64,000 nucleotides of DNA from Pseudomonadales bacterium (GCA_019090455.1 JAHRWA010000032.1:1-64000); one strand, 5' to 3'. Positions 18,813 to 27,499 are shown, counted from the stretch's first letter. A program made the numbers and translations. The notes: generated from the letters alone by a model not told the origin.

Positions 18813-19265
18813 ATGTTAGTTAAGAAAATAATACGATCCATCATCATTGGTATTTTTATCGCTATACCCACAACCTACTTATCACTAGGAACCAGTTTTT
18901 CCGGCATCAACGCTGCATTCATCCAGAGCTTTATTATTATATTGATCGGGATCACCATAGCAGGGGTTTTAAGTCAGCTGGGCACCAACACAACATCCAG
19001 CACAAACACAAACACCAAAAGCAATGATGATTCTGGTCCTAGTGAAGTGGAAGGAGACAGAGAATTGGGTACCGTAAAGTGGTTCAACAGTAGCAAAGGG
19101 TTTGGCTTTATCACTCGTGACCAAGGCGATGATATTTTTGTTCACTATCGATCAATCCGAGGCGAAGGCCACCGATCTTTACGAGAAGGTCAGAAAGTCG
19201 ACTTTGTAGTGACTGAAGGAGAAAAAGGACTGCAAGCCGAAGACGTTATTTCCGCAGCTAAGTAA
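18813..19265 (+). CDS. Membrane-anchored cold-shock-domain protein
   Basis: A 150-residue protein with two hydrophobic segments (about residues 7-24 and 30-52), a Ser/Thr/Asn-rich linker, and a C-terminal cold-shock domain. The domain carries RNP1-type KGFGFI and RNP2-type DIFVHY. Cold-shock domains bind single-stranded RNA or DNA; here binding would occur at the inner membrane. The ATG at 18813 is chosen because GAGAGAG sits just before it; an upstream TTG overlaps that site. A strong terminator follows. Confidence 0.9.
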   Translation: MLVKKIIRSIIIGIFIAIPTTYLSLGTSFSGINAAFIQSFIIILIGITIAGVLSQLGTNTTSSTNTNTKSNDDSGPSEVEGDRELGTVKWFNSSKGFGFITRDQGDDIFVHYRSIRGEGHRSLREGQKVDFVVTEGEKGLQAEDVISAAK

Positions 19266-19280
19266 TTGTCAAAGCCCCAT

Positions 19281-19314
19281 AAATAATGAGCCCTATCCGG
19301 GCTCATTATTTTTT
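19281..19314 (+). terminator. Rho-independent terminator after the cold-shock-domain gene
   Basis: A perfect 13-bp stem, AAATAATGAGCCC (19281-19293) with GGGCTCATTATTT (19299-19311), and a 5-base loop TATCC. The 3' arm runs into a T-tract. Confidence 0.92.
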
Positions 19315-19498
19315 CCAGCCTCCTAAAAAACCTTCCTCCCGTATCATGCAAGTTGATAGATCTGCTTAAACACTGCAAGATGTGCCCCTTGCCGCCCTCT
19401 TACCTAGCGGCATTTTAATATACGCGAAGAACCTTCACTGAAAGCACACACCCGCGATACATTAATGTGGTGCCAAATATCTATTTAGGGAAATACCA

Positions 19499-20173
19499 AT
19501 GGATTCTAAAAAGCTAACACCAATCGCAAGCGCATTGGCGCTGGGCCTCACGACGTTGACGGCACCCGCTATCGCTAACGCAGATCTAAGTGCTTCCGTT
19601 GCTGCCAGCAACTTTTATTTTTGGCGCGGGCAAAATATCAGCAATGGTGCCGCCGCCGTCTCTGGCAGCCTAGACTACGGCCACGAAAGCGGCATGTATG
19701 CTGGCATTTGGACCTCATCCGAAATGAACACCGACACCACGTCACGATCTGAATACGATCTCTATATTGGTTTTAACGGCGAATCTGGCGATTTTTCCTA
19801 TGACATTAGCCTCTGGTCATACCAATACCCTGAAGATGTTGGCTCCGACGACGTTGGCAACCTATCAGAATCTATAATATCGGTAACTTATTCCAACTTT
19901 AATTTTTCGTATTACCAGGTTTTAGCCCACCCAACACCAGGCTTTAAAGAGAGCCAGAACCAATATCTCACCTTTGGCTACCAAATGGATAAAATCGGCG
20001 TCACCCTAGGAACCTTCCTCGATGACAGTGAAGCGGATAAGACCCACCTTACTTTCAAATACACAGCAAACGAAGAAATAAGCTTCCTCTTTAGTAAACT
20101 CGTTGACGCACCATCTTCTACTGATGACGATTTGTTAGTAAACGTAGAGTGGTCTAAAACTTTCGACCTTTAA
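19499..20173 (+). CDS. TorF family putative porin
   Basis: A 224-residue outer-membrane beta-barrel candidate. It has a signal peptide ending near ALAAPAIANA-like residues (APAIANADLSA), then the family-typical ASNFYFWRGQNISNG and repeated aromatic amphipathic strands, ending in an aromatic-rich WSKTFDL. AGGG lies upstream of the ATG. TorF-type porins often sit by nitrogen-assimilation genes; here the urease operon follows on the same strand, so passage of urea or another small nitrogen compound is a reasonable inference, not proven. Confidence 0.8.
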   Translation: MDSKKLTPIASALALGLTTLTAPAIANADLSASVAASNFYFWRGQNISNGAAAVSGSLDYGHESGMYAGIWTSSEMNTDTTSRSEYDLYIGFNGESGDFSYDISLWSYQYPEDVGSDDVGNLSESIISVTYSNFNFSYYQVLAHPTPGFKESQNQYLTFGYQMDKIGVTLGTFLDDSEADKTHLTFKYTANEEISFLFSKLVDAPSSTDDDLLVNVEWSKTFDL

Positions 20174-20182
20174 GTATTTCTC

Positions 20183-20220
20183 AGGGCTTTAACAATTTTG
20201 AAGGTTTTAACAATACACAG
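20183..20220. repeat. 19-bp tandem duplication after the porin gene
   Basis: AGGGCTTTAACAATTTTGA (20183-20201) is followed by AGGTTTTAACAATACACAG (20202-20220), with the core TTTAACAAT shared. It begins nine bases after the porin stop codon. Confidence 0.55.
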
Positions 20221-20267
20221 AAGATTGGAAAATGGGTGATATTTTGCAGCTCACCATTTCCAATCTT
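20221..20267. terminator. Imperfect long hairpin between porin and ureD
   Basis: AAGATTGGAAAATGGGTGA (20221-20239) pairs with TCACCATTTCCAATCTT (20251-20267) apart from two bulged bases. There is no T-run on the plus strand, so it may be a weak terminator or an RNA-stabilising structure. The loop side also contains a -24/-12-like sequence. Confidence 0.5.
20233..20248 (+). promoter_or_regulatory. Weak sigma-54-like element upstream of ureD
   Basis: TGGGTGATATTTTGCA has GG and GC spaced by exactly 10 bases and a good -12 half (TTTTGCA) but a poor -24 half (TGG only). It lies about 120 bp before ureD and inside a hairpin, so it could be fortuitous. Confidence 0.25.
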
Positions 20268-20368
20268 GTTGTACCCAAATTTGAACCCAACAAATATAGA
20301 AGTAGCTTTCCTACAAACAGTGACCCTATCGGAAAATCACGGACTCTATTTTTTGACCAAGGCCAAAC

Positions 20369-21292
20369 ATGCATTTAGCGGATACTTTCCACAATCCACA
20401 GCCTCACCACTCTGACTCCGGCTGGAGGGCTAGCTTAAATGTACACATCAGCCACGATCAGATATATCAAGCCAAGACACAGCAAGATCTCGGACGTTCG
20501 TTTCTCAAACACTGGTCGCACCACGGCCCTCTAAAATTACAACGCGCCTTTTATCCTGAAGGGCCGTCTATTTGTCACCTCACGTTACTCCACCCTCCCG
20601 GCGGCCTAGTTGTGGGAGACCAGCTTTCATTAGATTTTAAGATTTCAGAAAAAGCGCATGGCCTAATAACAACGCCATCAGCCGGCAAGTTTTATCGCAG
20701 CGATGCGAGCCAGAGAAAACAAACTCAAACTATCAGCGCAACACTCGCCAACAATGCAACCTTAGAATGGCTGCCCCAAGAAAACATCATATTCGATGGG
20801 GCCAATGCCCAACTGGATAATCATTTTTTACTAGAGCCGAGCGCCTCGCTAATAGGTTGGGATATTAATTGCCTAGGCAGGCCCGCTGCCAACGAACGAT
20901 TTGAGAATGGGTTATTCAGACAAAAACTACAGCTCTGGCAAAAACAACCGCCTAACCTTGCACATTCACCGCAGCTAAAGCCGCTTTACATTGAAAACAG
21001 TCATTATATCGGAGGCAGTAAACCACTAACCAGCAAATGCGGCCTTCAAGGCTATCCCGTCTTTGGCACTTTTTTTTCCACTCATGAAACTCAAAAGCTT
21101 GCGGAAATTCGAAATGCGTTAGCGGACAGCCACTGCATCAGTAGCGCCAGCCAACTACCTAATGTCTTGGTTTGCCGATATCTAGGGCACTCAACAGAAC
21201 AAGCCAAAACACTATTTACTCGAGTTTGGGATATCATTCGACAAGAACAATTTAATCGGCCTGCTTGTCGACCTCGAATTTGGAATACCTAA
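20369..21292 (+). CDS. ureD: Urease accessory protein UreD
   Basis: UreD is part of the UreDFG chaperone complex that delivers nickel to apo-urease. The 307-residue protein shows family landmarks: LQRAFYPEGPSICHLTLLHP, PPGGLVVGD, TTPSAGKFYRS, LEWLPQENIIFDGA, WDINCLGRPA and, near the end, VCRYLGHSTEQA. It is the first gene of ureDABCEFG and starts at ATG 20369. Confidence 0.95.
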   Translation: MHLADTFHNPQPHHSDSGWRASLNVHISHDQIYQAKTQQDLGRSFLKHWSHHGPLKLQRAFYPEGPSICHLTLLHPPGGLVVGDQLSLDFKISEKAHGLITTPSAGKFYRSDASQRKQTQTISATLANNATLEWLPQENIIFDGANAQLDNHFLLEPSASLIGWDINCLGRPAANERFENGLFRQKLQLWQKQPPNLAHSPQLKPLYIENSHYIGGSKPLTSKCGLQGYPVFGTFFSTHETQKLAEIRNALADSHCISSASQLPNVLVCRYLGHSTEQAKTLFTRVWDIIRQEQFNRPACRPRIWNT

Positions 21293-21333
21293 TGAGATAA
21301 CGACAGGCCGTATCAGCTCTAAACCAACGATAT

Positions 21334-21369
21334 TTTTTTGCACAGCTAAACATTTTTTGCACAGATAAA
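21334..21369. repeat. 19-bp-period tandem duplication between ureD and ureA
   Basis: TTTTTTGCACAGCTAAA (21334-21350) recurs as TTTTTTGCACAGATAAA (21353-21369), 16 of 17 bases identical. The copies end 15 bp before the ureA start and may shift its ribosome-binding context. Confidence 0.8.
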
Positions 21370-21384
21370 AAGGGTACCGACAAA

Positions 21385-21687
21385 ATGGAATTAACTCCCC
21401 GAGAAAAAGACAAGCTACTTCTATTCACTGCTTCACTTTTAGCAGAACGACGCAAGAACAGGGGGATTAAACTCAACTACCCTGAAGCCGTCGCGTACAT
21501 CTCTGGAGAAATTATGGAAGGTGCAAGAGAAGGGAAAACCGTTGCCGAAATGATGAGCCATGGCCGCACACTATTAACTCGCGAAGATGTAATGGATGGA
21601 ATCGCTGAAATGCTGCCTGAGGTGCAGGTCGAAGCCACCTTCCCCGACGGCACAAAATTGGTGACAGTACACAACCCAATACCCTGA
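21385..21687 (+). CDS. ureA: Urease gamma subunit
   Basis: The 100-residue small structural subunit of urease. It starts [16 protein letters not shown], followed by [20 protein letters not shown], and ends [12 protein letters not shown], matching UreA throughout. Separate ureA, ureB and ureC genes are the usual bacterial arrangement. Confidence 0.98.
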   Translation: MELTPREKDKLLLFTASLLAERRKNRGIKLNYPEAVAYISGEIMEGAREGKTVAEMMSHGRTLLTREDVMDGIAEMLPEVQVEATFPDGTKLVTVHNPIP

Positions 21688-21707
21688 GATAGCGAGAACC
21701 TACACTA

Positions 21708-21801
21708 TAGATTCAACAAAATCTGTAAATTTAAAAAACACCTTAGATTCTACAACTATCTTGATTTTACAAACAGCTGGGCTCTACAAACACCTAGATT
21801 C
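21708..21801. repeat. Degenerate repeats between ureA and ureB
   Basis: TAGATTC occurs at 21708, 21744 and 21795. The 36-base stretches following the first two are similar if short gaps are allowed (TAGATTCAACAA and TAGATTCTACAA at their starts). This unusual 168-bp spacer inside the structural genes appears to have grown by duplication. Confidence 0.45.
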
Positions 21802-21855
21802 AGCATAATTATCAACAGACTTTAATTGTGACATTTTATAAAACAAGGACACATC

Positions 21856-22161
21856 ATGATTCCCGGCGAAATGGATACGGTCCCAGGCGAACTTGAACTC
21901 AACCTTGGGCGCAAAACAAAACAACTAGTGGTGGCCAATAGCGGTGATCGCCCTATTCAGGTTGGCTCTCACTACCACTTTTACGAAACGAACAAAGCAC
22001 TTAAATTCGACCGTGAAGATACCAAAGGCTATCGAATCGATATTCCTGCTGGCACCGCAATTCGATTTGAACCCGGCCAAGAAAGAGAAATCACAATCGT
22101 TGAATTTGCAGGGGAAAGAAAAGTCTACGGATTTCGTGGCGACATAATGGGATCTCTATAA
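21856..22161 (+). CDS. ureB: Urease beta subunit
   Basis: A 101-residue structural subunit with the family sequences [35 protein letters not shown] and [18 protein letters not shown] lies upstream of the ATG. It ends 15 bp before ureC. Confidence 0.98.
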   Translation: MIPGEMDTVPGELELNLGRKTKQLVVANSGDRPIQVGSHYHFYETNKALKFDREDTKGYRIDIPAGTAIRFEPGQEREITIVEFAGERKVYGFRGDIMGSL

Positions 22162-22176
22162 GCAAGGATAAAAAGC

Positions 22177-23880
22177 ATGAGTAAAATTGATAGACGCGCC
22201 TACGCAGAAATGTACGGTCCCACCACCGGCGACCGAATCAGGCTAGCAGACACAGAACTTTGGATCGAAGTCGAAAAAGATTACACCACCTACGGAGACG
22301 AGGTAAAATTCGGCGGGGGCAAAGTCATTCGAGACGGCATGGGACAGAGCCAACGCTGTGAGAAAGAAGTGGTCGACACAGTCATTACAAACGCCTTAAT
22401 ACTCGACCATTGGGGCATCGTCAAAGCCGATATCGGCATAAAAAACGGCATGATCGTCGGTATCGGAAAAGCAGGCAACCCCGACGTCCAGCCCGATGTA
22501 GATATTGTTATTGGTCCCGGTACCGAAGCCATTGCAGGCGAAGGCCAAATTGTAACGGCAGGCGGAATCGACTCGCACATTCATTTTATTTGTCCGCAAC
22601 AAATTGATGAAGCATTAATGTCCGGCGTCACCACCATGCTAGGCGGTGGCACGGGACCTGCCACAGGAACCAATGCAACCACTTGCACCCCCGGCAGTTG
22701 GCACATCAGTAGAATGCTCGAGTCAGCCGACTCATTCCCAATGAACTTAGGCTTCCTTGGCAAGGGCAATGCCAGTCTACCCGAACCTTTAGACGAACAG
22801 GTACAAGCCGGTGCCATGGGCCTCAAACTGCATGAAGATTGGGGCACCACACCTGCCGCTATCGACAACTGCCTTAGCGTTGCCGAAAGATACGATATCC
22901 AGGTAGCCATACACACGGATACATTAAACGAATCCGGTTTTGTCGAAGACACTATCGCCGCCTTTAAAGACCGAGTCATTCATACTTACCACACAGAAGG
23001 CGCTGGCGGCGGCCACGCACCGGACATCATCAAAGCCTGTGGCCTGGCAAATGTGCTGCCCTCCTCCACCAACCCAACACGCCCGTACACCATCAACACC
23101 GTAGACGAACATCTCGACATGCTAATGGTATGTCATCACCTCGACCCCAACATACCTGAAGATGTTGCCTTTGCTGATTCACGCATTCGAAAAGAAACCA
23201 TTGCTGCCGAAGATATTCTGCATGACTTAGGCGCATTCAGCATGATTGCATCCGACTCCCAAGCCATGGGGCGAGTGGGTGAAGTCATTATTCGCACCTG
23301 GCAAACAGCCCATAAAATGAAGGTGCAACGCGGTAGCCTGCCAGAAGACAATGAACGCAATGACAACTTTAGAGCAAAACGCTACATCGCCAAATACACC
23401 ATCAATCCTGCGATTTGCCACGGCATCTCTCATATCGTAGGCTCATTGGAGGTGGGTAAACTCGCCGACATAGTATTATGGAAACCGGCTTTTTTTGGCA
23501 CTAAACCCTCAATGATATTAAAAGGCGGTGCCATTGCAGCGGCGCCCATGGGCGACCCCAATGCCTCCATACCCACACCTCAGCCCGTTCACTATCGCCC
23601 GATGTTTGGCAGCTTTGGTAAAGTCATTCACTCCACCAGCTTAACCTTTGTCTCTCAGGCAAGCCTGGATAGCGGTCGAGTGGAAGCACTCGGACTACAG
23701 TGCCGATTAGAGGCCGTCAAGAATTGCCGAGACATCCGCAAAAAGGATTTAATACATAATAGCTATCAACCAAAAATGGAAATAGACTCTCAAACTTACG
23801 AAGTGAGAGCCGACGGTCAATTACTGGTATGTGAACCTGCAACAGTACTGCCCATGGCTCAACGTTACTTTTTATTTTGA
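22177..23880 (+). CDS. ureC: Urease alpha (catalytic) subunit
   Basis: Hydrolyses urea to ammonia and carbamate using a dinuclear nickel centre. The 567-residue protein has all visible active-site residues: His134 and His136 in HIHF, the carbamylated Lys217 in GLKLHEDWG, and the flap residues Cys319/His320 in VCHHLD. It also has the start [20 protein letters not shown] and the end MAQRYFLF. Its last codons and stop are duplicated downstream as a 15-bp tandem repeat. Confidence 0.99.
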   Translation: MSKIDRRAYAEMYGPTTGDRIRLADTELWIEVEKDYTTYGDEVKFGGGKVIRDGMGQSQRCEKEVVDTVITNALILDHWGIVKADIGIKNGMIVGIGKAGNPDVQPDVDIVIGPGTEAIAGEGQIVTAGGIDSHIHFICPQQIDEALMSGVTTMLGGGTGPATGTNATTCTPGSWHISRMLESADSFPMNLGFLGKGNASLPEPLDEQVQAGAMGLKLHEDWGTTPAAIDNCLSVAERYDIQVAIHTDTLNESGFVEDTIAAFKDRVIHTYHTEGAGGGHAPDIIKACGLANVLPSSTNPTRPYTINTVDEHLDMLMVCHHLDPNIPEDVAFADSRIRKETIAAEDILHDLGAFSMIASDSQAMGRVGEVIIRTWQTAHKMKVQRGSLPEDNERNDNFRAKRYIAKYTINPAICHGISHIVGSLEVGKLADIVLWKPAFFGTKPSMILKGGAIAAAPMGDPNASIPTPQPVHYRPMFGSFGKVIHSTSLTFVSQASLDSGRVEALGLQCRLEAVKNCRDIRKKDLIHNSYQPKMEIDSQTYEVRADGQLLVCEPATVLPMAQRYFLF

Positions 23881-23911
23881 CCGTTTTTATTTTGACTGTT
23901 TTATTGAAGCG
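23869..23911. repeat. 15-bp tandem repeat containing the ureC stop codon
   Basis: TTTTTATTTTGACCG (23869-23883) is followed by TTTTTATTTTGACTG (23884-23898) and a partial third copy, TTTTATTGAAGCG (23899-23911). The first copy encodes the C-terminal Phe-Leu-Phe and the TGA stop of ureC, so the coding end is the probable source of the extra copies. Confidence 0.85.
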
Positions 23912-23929
23912 AAGACACGGGCACTCAGC

Positions 23930-24406
23930 ATGAAGAAAGTAATTGCAATTATTGATACTAATAGAGGTGATGCCAAGAAAGCCGTCCCGGATTTCGTTGA
24001 CGAAATCATCATTCCTTTCGAGACACGACAAAAAAGCCGCTTTAAGGTTATCACCCAAAAGAAAGAAGAAATCGGATTTTTCTTAGAGCGAGGCCAAATC
24101 CTGAGAGGCGATGACAGAGTCACTGCAGAAGACGGTTCCGTCTACAAAATAACGGCAGCGAATGAAACAGTTTGTACCGCTTCTTGTGAAGATGCCCAAC
24201 TGCTAACAAGGGCGGCCTACCATCTTGGTAACCGGCATATACCTTTACAGATTGGTTCCAACTGGATACGTTTTCAAGTGGATCACGTACTTAAAGAAAT
24301 GATCGAACATTTGGGGCTGAAAGTGGAAATCAACGACGCTCCGTTTGAACCGGAACCGGGTGCCTATTTCACTGGACTCAACGAACGCCACAGCCATGAG
24401 CATTAA
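23930..24406 (+). CDS. ureE: Urease accessory protein UreE (nickel metallochaperone)
   Basis: UreE binds Ni(II) and hands it to UreG. The 158-residue protein has an N-terminal peptide-binding domain, a C-terminal metal-binding domain (YHLGNRHIPLQI, with the conserved His), and a very short histidine tail HSHEH rather than the long His-rich tail of some species. The start is at ATG 23930 (MKKVIAII); an open frame reaching back to 23831 overlaps ureC and is not the start. Confidence 0.93.
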   Translation: MKKVIAIIDTNRGDAKKAVPDFVDEIIIPFETRQKSRFKVITQKKEEIGFFLERGQILRGDDRVTAEDGSVYKITAANETVCTASCEDAQLLTRAAYHLGNRHIPLQIGSNWIRFQVDHVLKEMIEHLGLKVEINDAPFEPEPGAYFTGLNERHSHEH

Positions 24407-24426
24407 GTCAGCCATGAGCATAAAAC
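24391..24426. repeat. 18-bp tandem repeat containing the ureE stop codon
   Basis: CAGCCATGAGCATTAAGT (24391-24408) is followed by CAGCCATGAGCATAAAAC (24409-24426). The first copy encodes the ureE C-terminal SHEH and its TAA. The second copy is in the same frame and would encode SHEH again if the stop were absent. Confidence 0.85.
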
Positions 24427-24478
24427 TTGTCTCAAAATAAAAATAGCAGCCCGGTACATTCTTTAGAGAAATACGACA

Positions 24479-25174
24479 ATGCAATCCACCTCCTTACTTC
24501 GACTACTTCATTTAGTCAGCCCAGCACTCCCAATCGGCGCATTCGCCTACTCTAAGGGTCTAGAATCCGCCGTTGAATTAGAGTGGATCACTGATGTATC
24601 CAGTTGCGAAGATTGGCTTGTCACCCAAATGGAAGAAGGCATGGGCCGACTCGACCTTCCTATTTTTATTCGTTTATACAATTTATGGCAACAACGAAAA
24701 GAACAGGAAACCGATGATCTCGATAATCAGCTCCTCAGCAAAACACACTACTGGGCACAATATCTATTAGCCTGCCGTGAAAGCCGAGAGTTGCATTTAG
24801 AAGAACAACAACTGGGAAAGACCATGGTGCGCCTACTCGAGTCCCTAGACTTCAAGGGCGACTTTGCCCAGTTCCACTATTCCTACACCTGTCAGTTTAG
24901 TTTCGCCTGTGTGCAATGGGGCATCCCCTTAGAAGATGCAGTCAATGGTTTTATCTGGAGTTGGCTAGAAAACCAAGTCACGGCTGCCAGCAAAATCATT
25001 CCATTGGGACAAACTGACGCACAAAAAATGTTAGTTAAAATAGTCGACCTCATTCCTGCAGCCACTGAAACTGCTTTTGGCATCGAGGATATTGATATCG
25101 GTTCGAATCTAGCGGCATTGGCTATCGCAAGCCAAATACATGAAGATCAGTACTCCAGACTTTTTCGATCATAG
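24479..25174 (+). CDS. ureF: Urease accessory protein UreF
   Basis: A helical 231-residue protein of the UreDFG activation complex. It starts MQSTSLLRLLHLVSPALPIG, followed by FAYSKGLESAVE, a hallmark of the family. Later helices include YSYTCQFSFACVQWGIPLED and the C-terminal DIDIGSNLAALAIASQIHE. It is located between ureE and ureG as usual. Confidence 0.94.
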   Translation: MQSTSLLRLLHLVSPALPIGAFAYSKGLESAVELEWITDVSSCEDWLVTQMEEGMGRLDLPIFIRLYNLWQQRKEQETDDLDNQLLSKTHYWAQYLLACRESRELHLEEQQLGKTMVRLLESLDFKGDFAQFHYSYTCQFSFACVQWGIPLEDAVNGFIWSWLENQVTAASKIIPLGQTDAQKMLVKIVDLIPAATETAFGIEDIDIGSNLAALAIASQIHEDQYSRLFRS

Positions 25175-25178
25175 TCCA

Positions 25179-25242
25179 TAACCAAAATTGACCTTAACCA
25201 TCAAAGTCTTTAACCAGAATTGTCCTTCACCATCGAAAATTG
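25179..25242. repeat. 32-bp tandem duplication between ureF and ureG
   Basis: Two 32-base units, 25179-25210 and 25211-25242, share TAACCA, AATTG, CCTT and ACCATC in the same spacing (roughly three quarters identical). They fill most of the ureF-ureG gap. Confidence 0.75.
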
Positions 25243-25257
25243 GGAAATCAGAACATT

Positions 25258-25866
25258 ATGAATGAAAAACATGTGCTACGAGTCGGCGTCGGTGGTCCCG
25301 TGGGTTCCGGTAAAACCGCCTTATTAAAATCGCTTTGCATTGCCATGAGAAACGATTTTGAAATCGCGGTCGTCACCAATGATATATACACAAGAGAAGA
25401 TGCCGAATTCTTGATTCATCACCAAGCACTCGAACCGGACCGAATTATTGGCGTAGAAACCGGTGGCTGTCCTCACACTGCCATCCGTGAAGATGCCTCA
25501 ATGAATCTGAATGCAGTGAGTGAACTCACCACCAAATTCCCTCAACTCGATTTAGTATTAGTAGAAAGTGGAGGCGATAATTTAAGTGCCACTTTTAGCC
25601 CAGAACTTTCTGACCTAACACTCTATGTCATTGATGTTGCCGCAGGAGATAAAATTCCACGTAAGGGAGGCCCAGGAATCACAAAATCAGATTTACTGAT
25701 TATAAACAAGACGGATCTCGCCCCACATGTGGGCGCATCACTGGACATTATGGCGAGAGATGCAAAAAAAATGCGCAAAGATAGACCATTTATATTTACG
25801 AATTTAAAGAAAAATGAAGGCGTCAGCGACATTATTGAATTCATAGTGGATCACGGCATGCTTTAA
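25258..25866 (+). CDS. ureG: Urease accessory GTPase UreG
   Basis: A SIMIBI-class GTPase that couples GTP hydrolysis to nickel insertion into urease. The P-loop [15 protein letters not shown], the nickel-binding region [17 protein letters not shown] (Cys and His of the CPH motif), [17 protein letters not shown] and the guanine motif NKTD are all present. The start at 25258 (MNEKHVL) gives 202 residues. It is the last gene of the urease operon. Confidence 0.97.
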   Translation: MNEKHVLRVGVGGPVGSGKTALLKSLCIAMRNDFEIAVVTNDIYTREDAEFLIHHQALEPDRIIGVETGGCPHTAIREDASMNLNAVSELTTKFPQLDLVLVESGGDNLSATFSPELSDLTLYVIDVAAGDKIPRKGGPGITKSDLLIINKTDLAPHVGASLDIMARDAKKMRKDRPFIFTNLKKNEGVSDIIEFIVDHGML

Positions 25867-26174
25867 CTCTAAAACGCCCTAATAATCAAAGCCATTTACG
25901 ACTTGCACCACTCAAAATCGCACCAAATATTACCACCAAAAAAATGACAGCACCACAACAGGGCCAACACAAGACAAAACCGCACCAATAAAACCCTAAA
26001 ACAATTTTGACCTGTGCTGTTTCAAAAACAACAATGTGAATAAGCACTTTACTTTCAGCTAGATAGATCTGTTTTTTTAAAAGTGCACCAATGAATACAT
26101 CGTCTGGCATTAATTGTGCTACCCGTACCGCACCAAGGAACAAAAATATAACAATATAACTTAAGGACCAACCT
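25867..26174. other. 308-bp region before urtA with GCACCA repeats
   Basis: No gene is seen. GCACCA occurs six times in the same orientation (25905, 25920, 25950, 25982, 26085, 26130), which is unusual for 300 bp. The core resembles an NtrC half-site, but no inverted partner is present. A -24/-12 element is listed separately. Confidence 0.5.
26105..26120 (+). promoter_or_regulatory. Sigma-54 (-24/-12) promoter candidate for urtABCDE
   Basis: TGGCATTAATTGTGCT matches TGGCACG-N4-TTGCW at 9 of 12 defined positions and has the required GG-N10-GC spacing (GG 26106-26107, GC 26118-26119). Transcription would start near 26131, 44 bp before urtA. RpoN control with NtrC is usual for urea transport, so the assignment is plausible. 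Confidence 0.5.
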
Positions 26175-27476
26175 ATGAAATCAGAAAATTCAAGCTGGCT
26201 GAAACGCCTGGGGCTAGGCATAGGCGCTCTAGCACTTTCATTTACTACCGCCACCAGCGCAACTGCAGGCGACACCATCAAAGTGGGTGTTCTGCATTCT
26301 CTATCTGGCACGATGGCGATTAGCGAAACCACTTTAAAAGATACTGTTATGATGATGATTGATGTTCAAAACAGTAAGGGCGGATTGCTGGGCAAAAAAC
26401 TAGAAGCTGTGGTTGTCGACCCTGCTTCTAACTGGCCTCTATTTGCTGAGAAAGCAAAAGAGTTACTGGATAAAGAAAAAGTAGACGTGATTTTTGGCTG
26501 CTGGACTTCTGTTTCAAGAAAATCAGTGTTACCCGTTATTGAAGAACTTAATGGGCTACTGTTTTACCCCGTCCAATACGAAGGCGAAGAATCATCTAAA
26601 AATGTTTTCTACACTGGCGCAGCTCCGAATCAGCAAGCCATTCCAGCCGTAGACTACCTAGCAGCACAAGGCGTTGAGCGCTGGATACTCGCGGGAACTG
26701 ATTACGTTTATCCACGTACGACTAATAAAATATTAGAATCGTACCTGAAATCACAAGGCGTGAAGCCTGAAGACATCATGATTAACTACACTCCTTTTGG
26801 ACATTCCGATTGGCAGACTATCGTTTCCAACATCAAAGCCTTTGGCTCTAAAGGTAAGAAAACAGCCGTGGTTTCTACAATCAACGGCGACGCGAACGTC
26901 CCTTTCTACAAAGAGCTCGGAAACCAAGGCATTTCAGCTGAAGATATTCCCGTTATCGCATTCTCTGTTGGTGAAGAAGAATTATCCGGTATAGACACAG
27001 CCCCTCTAGTGGGACACCTTGCTGCATGGAACTACTTTATGAGTGCTGAATCCAAAGATAACGATGCGTTTATCGATAACTGGCAGAAATACATAAAGAG
27101 CGATGAACGCGTAACTAACGATCCTATGGAAGCGACCTATATTGGATTCAATATGTGGGCGAAGGCCGTAGAAAAAGCTAACTCCGTTGATGTTGATACA
27201 GTACGTGAAGCGATGTACGGAGTCACTGTACCCAACTTAACTGGCGGCATCGCGGTGATGAACACAAACCACCACCTTTCAAAGCCCGTTCTTATTGGTG
27301 AGATTCAAGACGACGGACAGTTTGAAATCGTATGGCAAACTAAAGGCGAAGTGACTGGCGACGCATGGACAAACTACTTACCTGAAAGCAAGTGGGTTGT
27401 TTCTGACTGGACTGCTCCTATTAGCTGCGGTAACTACAACATCAAAACTGGTAAGTGTTCTGGGCAGGTTTACTAG
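26175..27476 (+). CDS. urtA: Urea ABC transporter substrate-binding protein
   Basis: A 433-residue periplasmic binding protein of the Leu/Ile/Val type specialised for urea. It has a signal peptide ending near TATSATAG, then the mature segment DTIKVGVLHSLSGTMAISE. Family features include FGCWTSVSRKSVLPV and the Tyr-rich GLLFYPVQYEGEESS. AAGGA lies upstream of the ATG. A stable hairpin follows, as often seen after abundant binding-protein genes. Confidence 0.97.
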   Translation: MKSENSSWLKRLGLGIGALALSFTTATSATAGDTIKVGVLHSLSGTMAISETTLKDTVMMMIDVQNSKGGLLGKKLEAVVVDPASNWPLFAEKAKELLDKEKVDVIFGCWTSVSRKSVLPVIEELNGLLFYPVQYEGEESSKNVFYTGAAPNQQAIPAVDYLAAQGVERWILAGTDYVYPRTTNKILESYLKSQGVKPEDIMINYTPFGHSDWQTIVSNIKAFGSKGKKTAVVSTINGDANVPFYKELGNQGISAEDIPVIAFSVGEEELSGIDTAPLVGHLAAWNYFMSAESKDNDAFIDNWQKYIKSDERVTNDPMEATYIGFNMWAKAVEKANSVDVDTVREAMYGVTVPNLTGGIAVMNTNHHLSKPVLIGEIQDDGQFEIVWQTKGEVTGDAWTNYLPESKWVVSDWTAPISCGNYNIKTGKCSGQVY

Positions 27477-27499
27477 CCTATAACAACAAACCCTGTTGC

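Noticed and set aside
22581-22979. 132-codon antisense frame inside ureC
   Set aside because: Shadow frame of ureC with its third-position bias; no independent signal.
23831-23929. N-terminal extension of ureE reaching into ureC
   Set aside because: The extra residues come from the ureC end and its 15-bp repeat; UreE homology begins at the ATG at 23930.
21334-25242. CRISPR array in the urease region
   Set aside because: Repeats are adjacent, two or three copies each, with no spacers and different units at each site.
25905-26135. Complete NtrC binding sites
   Set aside because: All GCACCA motifs are in one orientation; the palindromic partner TGGTGC is absent.
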